Assembly (NCBI GenBank): GCA_040752395.1
Contig: JBFMHD010000009.1
Span: 1 to 26,871, forward strand
Direction of reading: 5' to 3'
DNA: 26,871 nt
Source: JBFMHD01 sp040752395 [NCBI: Candidatus Hydrogenedentota bacterium]
Lineage (GTDB): Bacteria; JBFMHD01
In this document: in pieces, positions 17,072-25,079 of the stretch
Layout of the letters: each line of letters begins with the position of its first letter
How positions within the stretch are numbered: position 1 is the first letter of the stretch
Made by a program: the position numbers and the translations under genes
Notes under the pieces: model-generated
Seen by the model: the letters and a program-made list of their open reading frames with translations, nothing else
Database searches by the model: none
Told to the model about the DNA's origin: nothing

Positions 17072-17078
17072 AAGGTGG
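17072..17078 (+). promoter_or_regulatory. Ribosome binding site of the aldolase gene
   Basis: AAGGTGG six bases before the ATG at 17085. With the preceding 181-base gap this suggests the start of a new transcription unit (block 3), though no clear promoter boxes were found. Confidence 0.6.
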
Positions 17079-17084
17079 TTTGTT

Positions 17085-17855
17085 ATGATAAATAGACTAA
17101 AAAAGAAACTGCAAGGTAACAGATTAACCATAGGCTCATGGATAACTCTTGGGGATACATCAGTTGCTGAGATAATGGCTGATGCTGGTTTTGAGTGGCT
17201 GGTCATTGATATGGAGCACAGTGTCATAGATTATGGGTTATGTCAAAATTTAATCTCAGTAATTGAGAGTAAAAAATGCGTTCCTCTTGTAAGGGTTGGA
17301 GCAAATGACCCTCTTATTATTAAAAGAGTGATGGATGCAGGTGCTTATGGCGTTATTGTTCCAATGGTTAATAATAGAGATGACGCAGAAAAAGCAGTAA
17401 AATCTGTAAAATATCCGCCGATCGGAACAAGAGGAGTGGGATTATACAGGGCTCAGGGATATGGTACTCGATTTACTGAATACGCCAAGTTCATAAATAG
17501 TAATTCTATAGTGATTGTGCAAATAGAGCATATTGAAGCTGTAGAAAATCTCGAAGAGATTTTAGGTGTGGAGGGGATAGATGGTTGTATTATAGGACCG
17601 TATGATTTATCGGGTTCTATGGGTATCCCTGGTAAATTTAATCATCCAAAGATGAAAAAAAACATTGTTAAGATTGAGAGCGTATGCAAAAGAATGAAAA
17701 AGGTGCTCGGTATGCATATAATTAAACCTGATATTAAAGAGGCTATAATCAAAATAAAAAGAGGTTACTCTTTTATAGCATTTAGTTTAGATTTTTATTT
17801 TCTTGGCGAGAGTTGTAGAAACCATTTAAAAGAGTTAAGAAAATCATATAATTAA
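17085..17855 (+). CDS. HpcH/HpaI-family class II aldolase
   Basis: Metal-dependent pyruvate aldolase of the 2,4-dihydroxy-hept-2-ene-1,7-dioate aldolase family, which reversibly joins pyruvate to an aldehyde. All key residues are present at family positions: H45 (DMEH), R70 (LVRVG), metal ligands E148 (QIEH) and D174 (GPYDLS), with the PPIGTRGVG loop at residues 111-119. Length (256) is typical. In degradative operons this enzyme splits aromatic breakdown products, but here the next gene, six bases on, is a CMP-Kdo synthetase-like enzyme. I infer that it forms a 2-keto-3-deoxy acid sugar or an analogous keto acid from pyruvate and a sugar-derived aldehyde. Enzyme family sure; biosynthetic direction inferred. 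Confidence 0.85.
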   Translation: MINRLKKKLQGNRLTIGSWITLGDTSVAEIMADAGFEWLVIDMEHSVIDYGLCQNLISVIESKKCVPLVRVGANDPLIIKRVMDAGAYGVIVPMVNNRDDAEKAVKSVKYPPIGTRGVGLYRAQGYGTRFTEYAKFINSNSIVIVQIEHIEAVENLEEILGVEGIDGCIIGPYDLSGSMGIPGKFNHPKMKKNIVKIESVCKRMKKVLGMHIIKPDIKEAIIKIKRGYSFIAFSLDFYFLGESCRNHLKELRKSYN

Positions 17856-17860
17856 ATTTT

Positions 17861-18625
17861 ATGATTATAATCGGCATTATACCAGCAAGAATGGGGTCTT
17901 CGAGGTTTTGGGGTAAACCTATGGCAAAGATACTCGGCATACCAATGATAGGTCATGTCTATATGAAAAGTAAGAAATGTAAAACACTGAATGAAGTTTA
18001 TGTAGCGACCTGTGATAAAGAAATATTTGATTATATTAATACTCTTGATGGTAAAGCCATTATGACATCGGATAAACATCAGCGATGTACTGATAGGATT
18101 GCTGAAGCGCTTTTGTATATAGAAAAAGATTTAAACTGTAAAATAGATATTGTAGTTAATATACAGGGTGATGAACCGATGATTTATCCTGAGATGATAG
18201 ATGAAGCATTAAAACCAATGATAGAGGATGTTAATATTGTTACAACCAATCTTATGGCGCCTATTAAAACAATAGAAGAATTCAATGACCCCAATACTGT
18301 AAAAGTTGTTGTTGATAAAAAGAATTACGCATTGTATTTTTCAAGGGAACCGATACCATCGCTAAAGAAGGGGGCTGAATCAGTCCAGATGTCAAAGCAG
18401 GTATGTGTGATACCTTTTAGACGCGATTTCCTGATTAAGTTCAATGACCTGCCGAGCACACCGCTTGAAATAGCTGAATCTGTTGATATGCTGCGTGTGA
18501 TTGAACACGGATATAAAGTTAAAATGGTAATGACGAGGTATGAAACTTATAGCGTTGATACACGGGATGATTTATTAAAAGTTGAAAGAATTATGATGAA
18601 AGAATTTGAGGGAGGTAAATTATGA
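17861..18625 (+). CDS. KdsB-like CMP-ulosonic acid synthetase
   Basis: Cytidylyltransferase of the 3-deoxy-manno-octulosonate family. Visible are IIPARMGSSRFWGKPM at the CTP-binding start, CTDRIAEAL, VVNIQGDEPMI near residues 103-113, NTVKVVVD and ALYFSREPIP, and the closing SVDTRDDLLKVE. Length 254. The region before and after TPLEIAESVDMLRVIE differs from housekeeping KdsB (no HLGIYGYR-like segment, VCVIPFRRDFL instead), so the substrate is probably a related but different keto acid and not Kdo. It follows an aldolase and overlaps an SDR (ATGA), all likely in one pathway. It is the second cytidylyltransferase of the window. Confidence 0.85.
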   Translation: MIIIGIIPARMGSSRFWGKPMAKILGIPMIGHVYMKSKKCKTLNEVYVATCDKEIFDYINTLDGKAIMTSDKHQRCTDRIAEALLYIEKDLNCKIDIVVNIQGDEPMIYPEMIDEALKPMIEDVNIVTTNLMAPIKTIEEFNDPNTVKVVVDKKNYALYFSREPIPSLKKGAESVQMSKQVCVIPFRRDFLIKFNDLPSTPLEIAESVDMLRVIEHGYKVKMVMTRYETYSVDTRDDLLKVERIMMKEFEGGKL

Positions 18626-19512
18626 AAAAAATAATGGTTATAGGCGGCTCGGGATTTTTAGGTAAAGCTATCTCTGATGTTTTAGCAGAGAAAAATAATA
18701 AAGTAATAATATATGATCTTACAGAACCAGAGAAATTATATAAAAATCAATGTTATATCTATGGAGATATTATGGATTATAAAAATTTAATGAAGAATAT
18801 GAAGGGGGTTGATTATGTATATAATTTTGCAGCTGTATCAAATATAGAATATGCACATTTTCACCCTGTTGAAACAATCAAAATAAATGTTATAGGTAAT
18901 ACATATGTTCTTGATTTATGCGTTAAAAATAAGGTAAAAAGATATGTATTTGCAAGTTCGATATATGTCTATGCTGACAAGGGCTCATTTTACAGGGTAA
19001 GCAAACAATCCTGTGAACTTCTTATAGAAGCGTATAGCGAGGTATATAATTTACCCTATACTATATTAAGATTCGGCTCGATTTATGGTCCTGTAGACGG
19101 CCGAAATAACTGGTTATATAAGATTATTAAAGAAGCACTTAAAAAGGGTGTAATAACAAGGCTCGGGGACGGTGAAGAACTGAGAGAATACATTCATTTA
19201 TATGATGCTGCTTTAGCAAGTGTGGAGATATTATCTAAAAAATATGAGAATAAAAATGTGTTAATCACAGGGAACCAAAAAATGAAAATAAAAGATATTT
19301 TAAATATGATTAATGAAATGATGGGAAACAAGATTAAAATCATTTATAAACCAATAAAAGATAAACTTCATTATGAAATAACACCTTTTGTATTTAAACC
19401 GAAGTTAGCTGAAAGACTTTTGGTTAGCTCGCATATTGATTTAGGGGAAGGGATTCTTGATTGTGCTTATAAAATTTATAGTCAATTAAGAACAGCTTCA
19501 GAAAAAAAGTAA
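18622..19512 (+). CDS. NAD-dependent epimerase/dehydratase (extended SDR)
   Basis: A 296-residue sugar-nucleotide-type SDR. The cofactor motif G8-xx-G11-xx-G14 (GGSGFLG) is at the start, and the active-site set is S113 with Y124-xxx-K128 (YRVSK). The distance from Ser to Tyr is much shorter than in GalE-like enzymes because the usual loop is missing. RFGSIYGPVDGRN and REYIHLYDAA are also typical. It overlaps the cytidylyltransferase by ATGA. Possible roles are epimerisation, dehydration or reduction of the sugar feeding the aldolase, or of its product; the sequence does not decide which. Confidence 0.85.
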   Translation: MKKIMVIGGSGFLGKAISDVLAEKNNKVIIYDLTEPEKLYKNQCYIYGDIMDYKNLMKNMKGVDYVYNFAAVSNIEYAHFHPVETIKINVIGNTYVLDLCVKNKVKRYVFASSIYVYADKGSFYRVSKQSCELLIEAYSEVYNLPYTILRFGSIYGPVDGRNNWLYKIIKEALKKGVITRLGDGEELREYIHLYDAALASVEILSKKYENKNVLITGNQKMKIKDILNMINEMMGNKIKIIYKPIKDKLHYEITPFVFKPKLAERLLVSSHIDLGEGILDCAYKIYSQLRTASEKK

Positions 19513-19574
19513 TATTATTGTTGATATTATTTTTTCATTGTAATAAATAATAGGTTGTGTTTTATAGCTTATGT

Positions 19575-19579
19575 AGAGG
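19575..19579 (+). promoter_or_regulatory. Ribosome binding site of the Gfo/Idh/MocA gene
   Basis: AGAGG eight bases before the ATG at 19588, supporting that start after a 75-base AT-rich gap with nothing else recognisable. Confidence 0.45.
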
Positions 19580-19587
19580 TTTGAGAT

Positions 19588-20592
19588 ATGATTAAAGTTG
19601 GAGTTATAGGATATGGGTATTGGGGTCCTAATATAGCAAGGAATTTTAATATCATTGAGTCTGCGAAACTTATTGCGATATGTGATAGTGATAAAAAAGC
19701 AAGAGAAAGAGCAAGAAAAATGTATCCTTATGTTAATATTGTTGCTAATAGTGATGATATTATCAAATCTAAAGATATAGATGTTATTGCGATAGTTACT
19801 CCTGTTAGTAGTCACTTTAATCTTGCCAAGAAAGCATTACAGAATGGTAAGCATATATTTATAGAAAAACCATTCATATCTAACTCTGTTCAGGGAGAAG
19901 AACTTATCCAGATTGCAGAAAAGAAAAAATTAACAATTATGGTTGACCATACATATATCTTTACCGGTTCAATCAAAAAAATTAAAGAACTTATTGATAA
20001 TAAAATAGTTGGTAATTTATTTTATTATGACTCAACAAGGGTAAATTTAGGACTTTTTCAACACGATGTGAATGTCATCTGGGATCTTGCGGTCCATGAT
20101 GTAGCTATTATGGACTTTTTAATTAATAAAAAGCCGGTTGCTGTATCAGCTACTGGTTCAAAACACTTTTGTCGCGACCTTGAGGACGTCGCTTTTTTAA
20201 CATTGTACTTCAATGATAATTTTATAGCTCATTTTAATGTTAACTGGCTTTCTCCTGTAAAGATAAGGTTAACATTAATTGGCGGTGATAAAAAAATGGT
20301 ATTATGGAATGATCTTGAATCAGATGAGAAAATTAAAATATATGATAAAGGAGTCGATATTAAAACTGTTGAAGGAAAATATAAATTACTTGTAGATTAC
20401 AGGTCAGGCGATATGTATGCACCTAAACTTGAGCGCAAGGAGGCATTAAAAACAGAAATAGAATATTTTATTGAATGTATAGAAAAAAACAAAAGAGTAA
20501 TAAATGATGGTTATGCTGGTTTAAGAGTTATAAAGATTTTAGAAGCATCTAATAAATCTCTTAAAAAATTTGGGAGATATATAAAACTATAA
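19588..20592 (+). CDS. Gfo/Idh/MocA-family oxidoreductase
   Basis: NAD(P)-dependent sugar oxidoreductase of 334 residues. The N-terminal Rossmann domain begins VGVIGYGYWGPNIARNF, and the family lysine K94 lies in EKPF. The C-terminal domain has DLAVHDVAIMDFL, whose His-Asp are the usual substrate-side residues. Members oxidise or reduce a ring hydroxyl of free or nucleotide sugars; WlbA-like enzymes acting on UDP-amino sugar acids begin similarly with GYWGPN. Together with the upstream SDR, cytidylyltransferase and aldolase it probably belongs to the synthesis of a keto or amino sugar precursor. Exact reaction unknown. Confidence 0.85.
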   Translation: MIKVGVIGYGYWGPNIARNFNIIESAKLIAICDSDKKARERARKMYPYVNIVANSDDIIKSKDIDVIAIVTPVSSHFNLAKKALQNGKHIFIEKPFISNSVQGEELIQIAEKKKLTIMVDHTYIFTGSIKKIKELIDNKIVGNLFYYDSTRVNLGLFQHDVNVIWDLAVHDVAIMDFLINKKPVAVSATGSKHFCRDLEDVAFLTLYFNDNFIAHFNVNWLSPVKIRLTLIGGDKKMVLWNDLESDEKIKIYDKGVDIKTVEGKYKLLVDYRSGDMYAPKLERKEALKTEIEYFIECIEKNKRVINDGYAGLRVIKILEASNKSLKKFGRYIKL

Positions 20593-20634
20593 TAATACTG
20601 AGATATTCTCCAACAGGGATATGCAGGGTATATT

Positions 20635-21408
20635 ATGTTGGAAAAAAGATTAAATAAACCAACTTTTATTATTGCTGGCGCACCAAGATGTGGCACCGGA
20701 TATTTATATCATATATTAGATTCCAATAAAGAGATATATATGTCTAAACCGGAGAAACCCGAACCTAAATTTTTTTTAGTTGATGAAGAGTATAATAAAG
20801 GATTTGAATATTATCTTAAAAAATATTTTAGTAATGTAAAGAGCGAGACGGCGATAGGTGAGAAATCAACTAATTATATGGAAAGTACGGTGGTCCCCGA
20901 GCGGATTAAAAAGCATTTACCCGATGTGAAACTTATTTTTATATTTAGAAATCCTATAAAGAGAGCATTCTCTAATTATTTATGGTCAAAAAAAAATGGG
21001 TTAGAAAAATTAGATTTTTATGAAGCCTTGTTAAAAGAAGAAGAAAGAGAAAAAACATTAGATCAAAAGTACAGATATGCACGGCCATATTCTTATATCT
21101 CTCGCGGGTTTTACGCAAGATATATAAAAAATTATTTAAAGTATTTTGATAAAAAAAACATTTTATTTTTACTTTTCGAAGAATTTATAACTGAACGAGA
21201 TGTTATCTGTAAGAGGATTTATAAATTTTTAAATGTGTCTTATAGGATACCGGATTTAGAGCAAAATATAAAGATTAATCAAGCTAATGATGGAACCCAG
21301 GAAATGTCTGAGCACGAATATAATTATTTAAAAGAAATTTATAAAAACGAAAATAAAGAATTAGCATTAATAGCAGGGCTTGATTTAACTATATGGGATA
21401 CGATATGA
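20635..21408 (+). CDS. PAPS-dependent sulfotransferase
   Basis: A 257-residue carbohydrate-type sulfotransferase. The 5'-phosphosulfate loop is FIIAGAPRCGTGYLY (residues 11-25), and the 3'-phosphate-binding residues R105 and S113 sit in RNPIKRAFSNY. These are the two diagnostic PAPS contacts, with normal spacing. FARY-type and LLFEEF segments follow as in the family. It would transfer sulfate from PAPS to a sugar hydroxyl, giving an acidic, sulfated surface glycan. The start is an ATG 42 bases after the oxidoreductase stop, and the end overlaps the next gene. No signal peptide is visible, so it acts in the cytoplasm on a nucleotide- or lipid-linked precursor. Confidence 0.85.
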   Translation: MLEKRLNKPTFIIAGAPRCGTGYLYHILDSNKEIYMSKPEKPEPKFFLVDEEYNKGFEYYLKKYFSNVKSETAIGEKSTNYMESTVVPERIKKHLPDVKLIFIFRNPIKRAFSNYLWSKKNGLEKLDFYEALLKEEEREKTLDQKYRYARPYSYISRGFYARYIKNYLKYFDKKNILFLLFEEFITERDVICKRIYKFLNVSYRIPDLEQNIKINQANDGTQEMSEHEYNYLKEIYKNENKELALIAGLDLTIWDTI

Positions 21409-22346
21409 ACACTAATAAAACAAGACCTCTGATATCAATTGTAACGCCTGTGTTTAATGAAGAAGATAGTTTGTTAATATATAAAGATGAGGTATCAAGA
21501 ATATTTTTATCCAGAGATGATTTAGAATTCGAGTTTATATTAATTGATGATGGCAGCACAGACCGTAGCTGGTCAATTATAAAATCTATTTGTAATGAGA
21601 ATAAATTTTTTAAAGGGATTCGGCTTTCAAGAAATTTCGGATCACATACAGCTTTATCTGCTGGTCTCCAAAAATGTAGAGGGGATGCTGTTGCGATTTT
21701 AGCCTGCGATTTACAGGACCCCCCTGAAGTGGTATTACAATTTGTTGAATTATGGAACAAGGGTTTTCATGTTATCTGGGGGAAAAGAAATAAAAGAAAA
21801 GATTCATTATGGAAGATAGTTACAAGCGATCTTTTTAAATATTTATTAAGAAAATTCGCTATACCTGCAAACTCGAAATTTACAACAGGAAGTTTTTTAT
21901 TAATGGATAGAAAAGTGGTTGATTGGTATAATACTTTTAAAGAGCATAATAGAATTACATTTGCAATAGTAGCCTGGATGGGATTCACTCAAGAGGTTGT
22001 TGAATACGATAGAAGGGAAAGAAAAATAGGCAAATCAGGATGGACATTATTAAAAATGATAAAAACTTTCTATGATGGTATTATAGGGTTTTCGTATATG
22101 CCTATTAGATTACTGAGTACAATGGGTATCCTCGTCTCACTTTTTAACGTATTTTTTGCTTTGTATGTTATGATTAATTGGCTTGTAAGAGATGTTAAAT
22201 CCGGCTGGACGAGTATGGTTTTACTTATCTCTTTTTTGGGGGGACTGCAACTTTTAATATTAGGTTTTATTACTGAATTTCTTTATCGAATATATATTGA
22301 AACCACTAATCGACCACTTTATTGTATATTAGAAGAGACAAAATAA
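21405..22346 (+). CDS. Membrane-anchored GT2 glycosyltransferase (DPM1/GtrB/ArnC type)
   Basis: GT-A fold family 2 glycosyltransferase. The nucleotide site includes SIVTPVFNEED at the start and FILIDDGSTD, followed by LSRNFGSHTALSAGL and the acidic DLQDPPE motif. Two C-terminal hydrophobic helices (about residues 225-250 and 262-290) place it at the inner membrane. Enzymes of this layout usually make polyprenyl-phosphate sugars as donors for membrane-bound transferases. I chose the ATG at 21405 over an in-frame ATG at 21393 because it gives the ATGA overlap with the sulfotransferase stop that recurs in this window. The multi-membrane protein at the right edge could use its product. Confidence 0.85.
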   Translation: MNTNKTRPLISIVTPVFNEEDSLLIYKDEVSRIFLSRDDLEFEFILIDDGSTDRSWSIIKSICNENKFFKGIRLSRNFGSHTALSAGLQKCRGDAVAILACDLQDPPEVVLQFVELWNKGFHVIWGKRNKRKDSLWKIVTSDLFKYLLRKFAIPANSKFTTGSFLLMDRKVVDWYNTFKEHNRITFAIVAWMGFTQEVVEYDRRERKIGKSGWTLLKMIKTFYDGIIGFSYMPIRLLSTMGILVSLFNVFFALYVMINWLVRDVKSGWTSMVLLISFLGGLQLLILGFITEFLYRIYIETTNRPLYCILEETK

Positions 22347-22358
22347 AATTTAATATTG

Positions 22359-23534
22359 ATGAACACTAATTTAGCCAAAGTAAAATTTTTAGAAATTAAT
22401 ATAAGAGACCCAGATATTTTGTGGCTGGGAAATAAGTATTTTTTTTTGACTGATGATATTATTGATTTACTTTATAATAATAAAGGTGATATCTTTGCAA
22501 TAATAGAATATAAAAATAAAAAGATACCTTTAAGAAAATCCCCTTTAAAAATTATTGAACACTTTAGTAAAACAAGGAAAAATTTTTTATATAATGAGAA
22601 AATGCCGTTTTCAGCTATGCTCCCTTTTTCTTATCAAAAAGTTGATTATAGGATACGATGGTTTATCGCCTCTTTATTAGCCAGGATGAATTATTTGAAA
22701 TTTAAAATTAGACCAGTGTTTCCTGATTGGCCTTTGGATTTAAGTGCTGATTGTATCGAAGATTTAGATAGATTTTTAAACCACTCTGATAGAGTTAAAA
22801 ATAAGGGTGTTAAAACCCCTGTTATTTTAACACATGATATTGATAATCCTGAAAGCTTAAAGAAGCTGAATGATTTTTTAAATATAGAAGAAAAATTCGA
22901 TATTCCTTCAACTATTTTTATAGTACCCAAAGGATGGAAATTAGAAGATATTATTCTGGATGAAGCATTAGCAAAGGGGAATGAGTTAGGTGTTCACGGT
23001 TATAATCATGACAATAAAACACCCTTTCTTAAAGACGACCTTATTCGTAAAAGAATGGAAGAGATACTTCCATTTATTAAAAGATATAATATTAAGGGAT
23101 ATCGCTCCCCTTCTTTACTTAGAACAGAAAATCTCTTTAGAATATTAAAAGAATATTTTATTTATGATTCGAGCATACCTAATTCAGGTACTATGCTTTC
23201 TTTACAAAGTAACGGATGTGCCTCCGCGCGCTCATTTATTATTAACGAAGGATTTAAAGAGGTCCCTATTACACTTCCATCAGATGCTTCTTTATTATTT
23301 TTAGGTTATTCTCCGTCTGAAATTCTGAAAATGTGGATTGAGTTAAGTGAGTTAATTTCAGAATCTGGGGGTATTGTTGTTCTTCTTACACATTGCGAAA
23401 AAAGATATTCAGGGAATTCTGCAATGTTGAATATTTATGAAAAATATTTAACTTATTTGAAAAATTTTGAAAAATATAGATTTTTTACAATTTATGATTA
23501 TATTGATAAATATCTAAATAATCAAATTTTTTAG
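22359..23534 (+). CDS. NodB-type polysaccharide deacetylase, cytoplasmic
   Basis: Residues about 150-391 form a NodB-homology carbohydrate esterase 4 domain. The metal/active-site motifs are THDIDN (D160, D162), HGYNH (H213, H217) and GYRSPS (R249), and LTHCEKR near the end supplies the last His. The first 150 residues are unassigned. No signal peptide or anchor is seen, so it probably removes an acyl group from a nucleotide- or lipid-linked sugar inside the cell and not from finished polymer. The in-frame TTG at 22356 is adjacent to an ATG at 22359, which I take as the start. It lies 12 bases after the GT2 stop. Confidence 0.8.
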   Translation: MNTNLAKVKFLEINIRDPDILWLGNKYFFLTDDIIDLLYNNKGDIFAIIEYKNKKIPLRKSPLKIIEHFSKTRKNFLYNEKMPFSAMLPFSYQKVDYRIRWFIASLLARMNYLKFKIRPVFPDWPLDLSADCIEDLDRFLNHSDRVKNKGVKTPVILTHDIDNPESLKKLNDFLNIEEKFDIPSTIFIVPKGWKLEDIILDEALAKGNELGVHGYNHDNKTPFLKDDLIRKRMEEILPFIKRYNIKGYRSPSLLRTENLFRILKEYFIYDSSIPNSGTMLSLQSNGCASARSFIINEGFKEVPITLPSDASLLFLGYSPSEILKMWIELSELISESGGIVVLLTHCEKRYSGNSAMLNIYEKYLTYLKNFEKYRFFTIYDYIDKYLNNQIF

Positions 23535-23540
23535 CTTGAT

Positions 23541-25079
23541 ATGGTTTTGAATAAGGTTTTATTAATAAATCCGTTTATTAATCCTAAAACGCAAAAAAAA
23601 TTTGTAACTGATGTTATAAATATCTCATTTCCTTTAAGTTTAGGTCATTTAATAGGATATTTATTAAGAAATGGGCCTTTTCCTGTTGGCATTATAGATG
23701 AACAAATAGAACCGATTAATAATGTTGAGGGAGTATTATCCTCTATGGAATCTCCAAAAATTATTGGTATCTCGACATTAACAAGTACTTCCAGAAGAGC
23801 TTTCCAATTAGCAGAAGAAATAAAAAAGATAGATGAGAAGGTTTTAATAATATTAGGTGGAGTTCATCCAACTGTTACTGCTGAGGATTGTTTAAAAAAT
23901 AAGTATATAGATATAGTAGTAAAAGGTGAGGGTGAGGAAACACTTGATGAGTTGATAAATAGAGTTTTTAATGAAAAAGATTACAGAGATATCGCGGGTA
24001 TTTCATATAAGGCTGATGGAAAAATTATACACAATAAAGATAGAAAATTAGTTACTGATCTTGATATTTTCCCTTCTTTTCCATATTTTATTTTTGAAAA
24101 AAACAAGGACAGGTATCCCGGTTTCGCATCGATCCAGAGTTCACGTGGTTGTCCATACGGATGTATTTTTTGCTCACAAAGAAGTGTATCAGGAAGAACA
24201 TATAGATATCAAAGCATCCCAAGAACAATATCAGACATAAAAAGTTTAATAGATAAGTATCACCCCAAAACAATTCGTATTATGGATGATAACATTGGAG
24301 CTAATAAAAGCAGGCTTATAGATTTACTTGATGCTATAATTAGTAATAAGCTGCATAAAGGGATTTCTTTTACAGCAGCTCTACGTGGCGATAACATCGA
24401 TGAAGATATTGCCTGTAAACTCAAGATGGCTAATTTTAATTTTTTATCTTTTGGTCTTGAGACAGCAAGCAATTCGTTAATGAAAATAATTAATAAAGGA
24501 GAGACCGTGGAGGACGTTATTAGAGCCATTCATTTAACTAAATCTAAAGGGATCACTACGGCGACCACTGTTATTTTCGGGTTACCCACCGAGAAAAGTA
24601 AAGATAGATGGGATGCGATTAAATTAGTTAATTCACTTAAGCTTGATAGCGTAAGATTCAATATTTTAACGCCTTATCCAGGTACCCCTGTATATGAGAG
24701 ATTAAAAAAAGAAAATAAAATTCATATAAAGAAAGACTGGGAAAACTTTTCAGTGCAGTACATCTGGGAAGGGGAAGAGTTACCTTATGTACCAGCTGGA
24801 ACAGACAAATACGAATTAATATTTATGATTATGTTCGCGAATTTATCATTTTATCTCAGTCCACATGGTTTATGGAAGATTTTAACTACTCCACTTGCAG
24901 GCGGTAATGTAGTTGCTCTTCCTAAAAAATGGTATCTTTCAAATTATTTTTTTAAAATATTAAGAGTCGGGATATATCTTGTAACAAGATTTTTGCTTAT
25001 TTTCTTTAAGATGATTGCAGTGAAAATGAGTATAATTAAGTCTGATGCAAGAATTTCTAAAACTTTAGACGAATGGTGA
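23541..25079 (+). CDS. B12-binding-domain radical SAM protein
   Basis: Third protein of this type in the window. The cobalamin-type domain (about residues 1-140) includes IILGGVHPTVTAEDCL and VVKGEGEETLDEL. The radical SAM core starts SSRGCPYGCIFCSQR with cysteines C204, C208 and C211, then LSFGLETASNSLM and VIFGLPTEKSKDR. Unlike the other two it ends with an added tail of about 80 residues that has a hydrophobic, possibly membrane-associated segment (VGIYLVTRFLLIFFKMIAV). A lipid-linked substrate is therefore conceivable. It starts six bases after the deacetylase and overlaps the methyltransferase by seven. Confidence 0.85.
   Translation: MVLNKVLLINPFINPKTQKKFVTDVINISFPLSLGHLIGYLLRNGPFPVGIIDEQIEPINNVEGVLSSMESPKIIGISTLTSTSRRAFQLAEEIKKIDEKVLIILGGVHPTVTAEDCLKNKYIDIVVKGEGEETLDELINRVFNEKDYRDIAGISYKADGKIIHNKDRKLVTDLDIFPSFPYFIFEKNKDRYPGFASIQSSRGCPYGCIFCSQRSVSGRTYRYQSIPRTISDIKSLIDKYHPKTIRIMDDNIGANKSRLIDLLDAIISNKLHKGISFTAALRGDNIDEDIACKLKMANFNFLSFGLETASNSLMKIINKGETVEDVIRAIHLTKSKGITTATTVIFGLPTEKSKDRWDAIKLVNSLKLDSVRFNILTPYPGTPVYERLKKENKIHIKKDWENFSVQYIWEGEELPYVPAGTDKYELIFMIMFANLSFYLSPHGLWKILTTPLAGGNVVALPKKWYLSNYFFKILRVGIYLVTRFLLIFFKMIAVKMSIIKSDARISKTLDEW

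Noticed and set aside
17085-17855. Aldolase as part of an aromatic degradation pathway
   Set aside because: No ring-cleavage or hydratase genes are nearby; all neighbours are sugar and polysaccharide genes.
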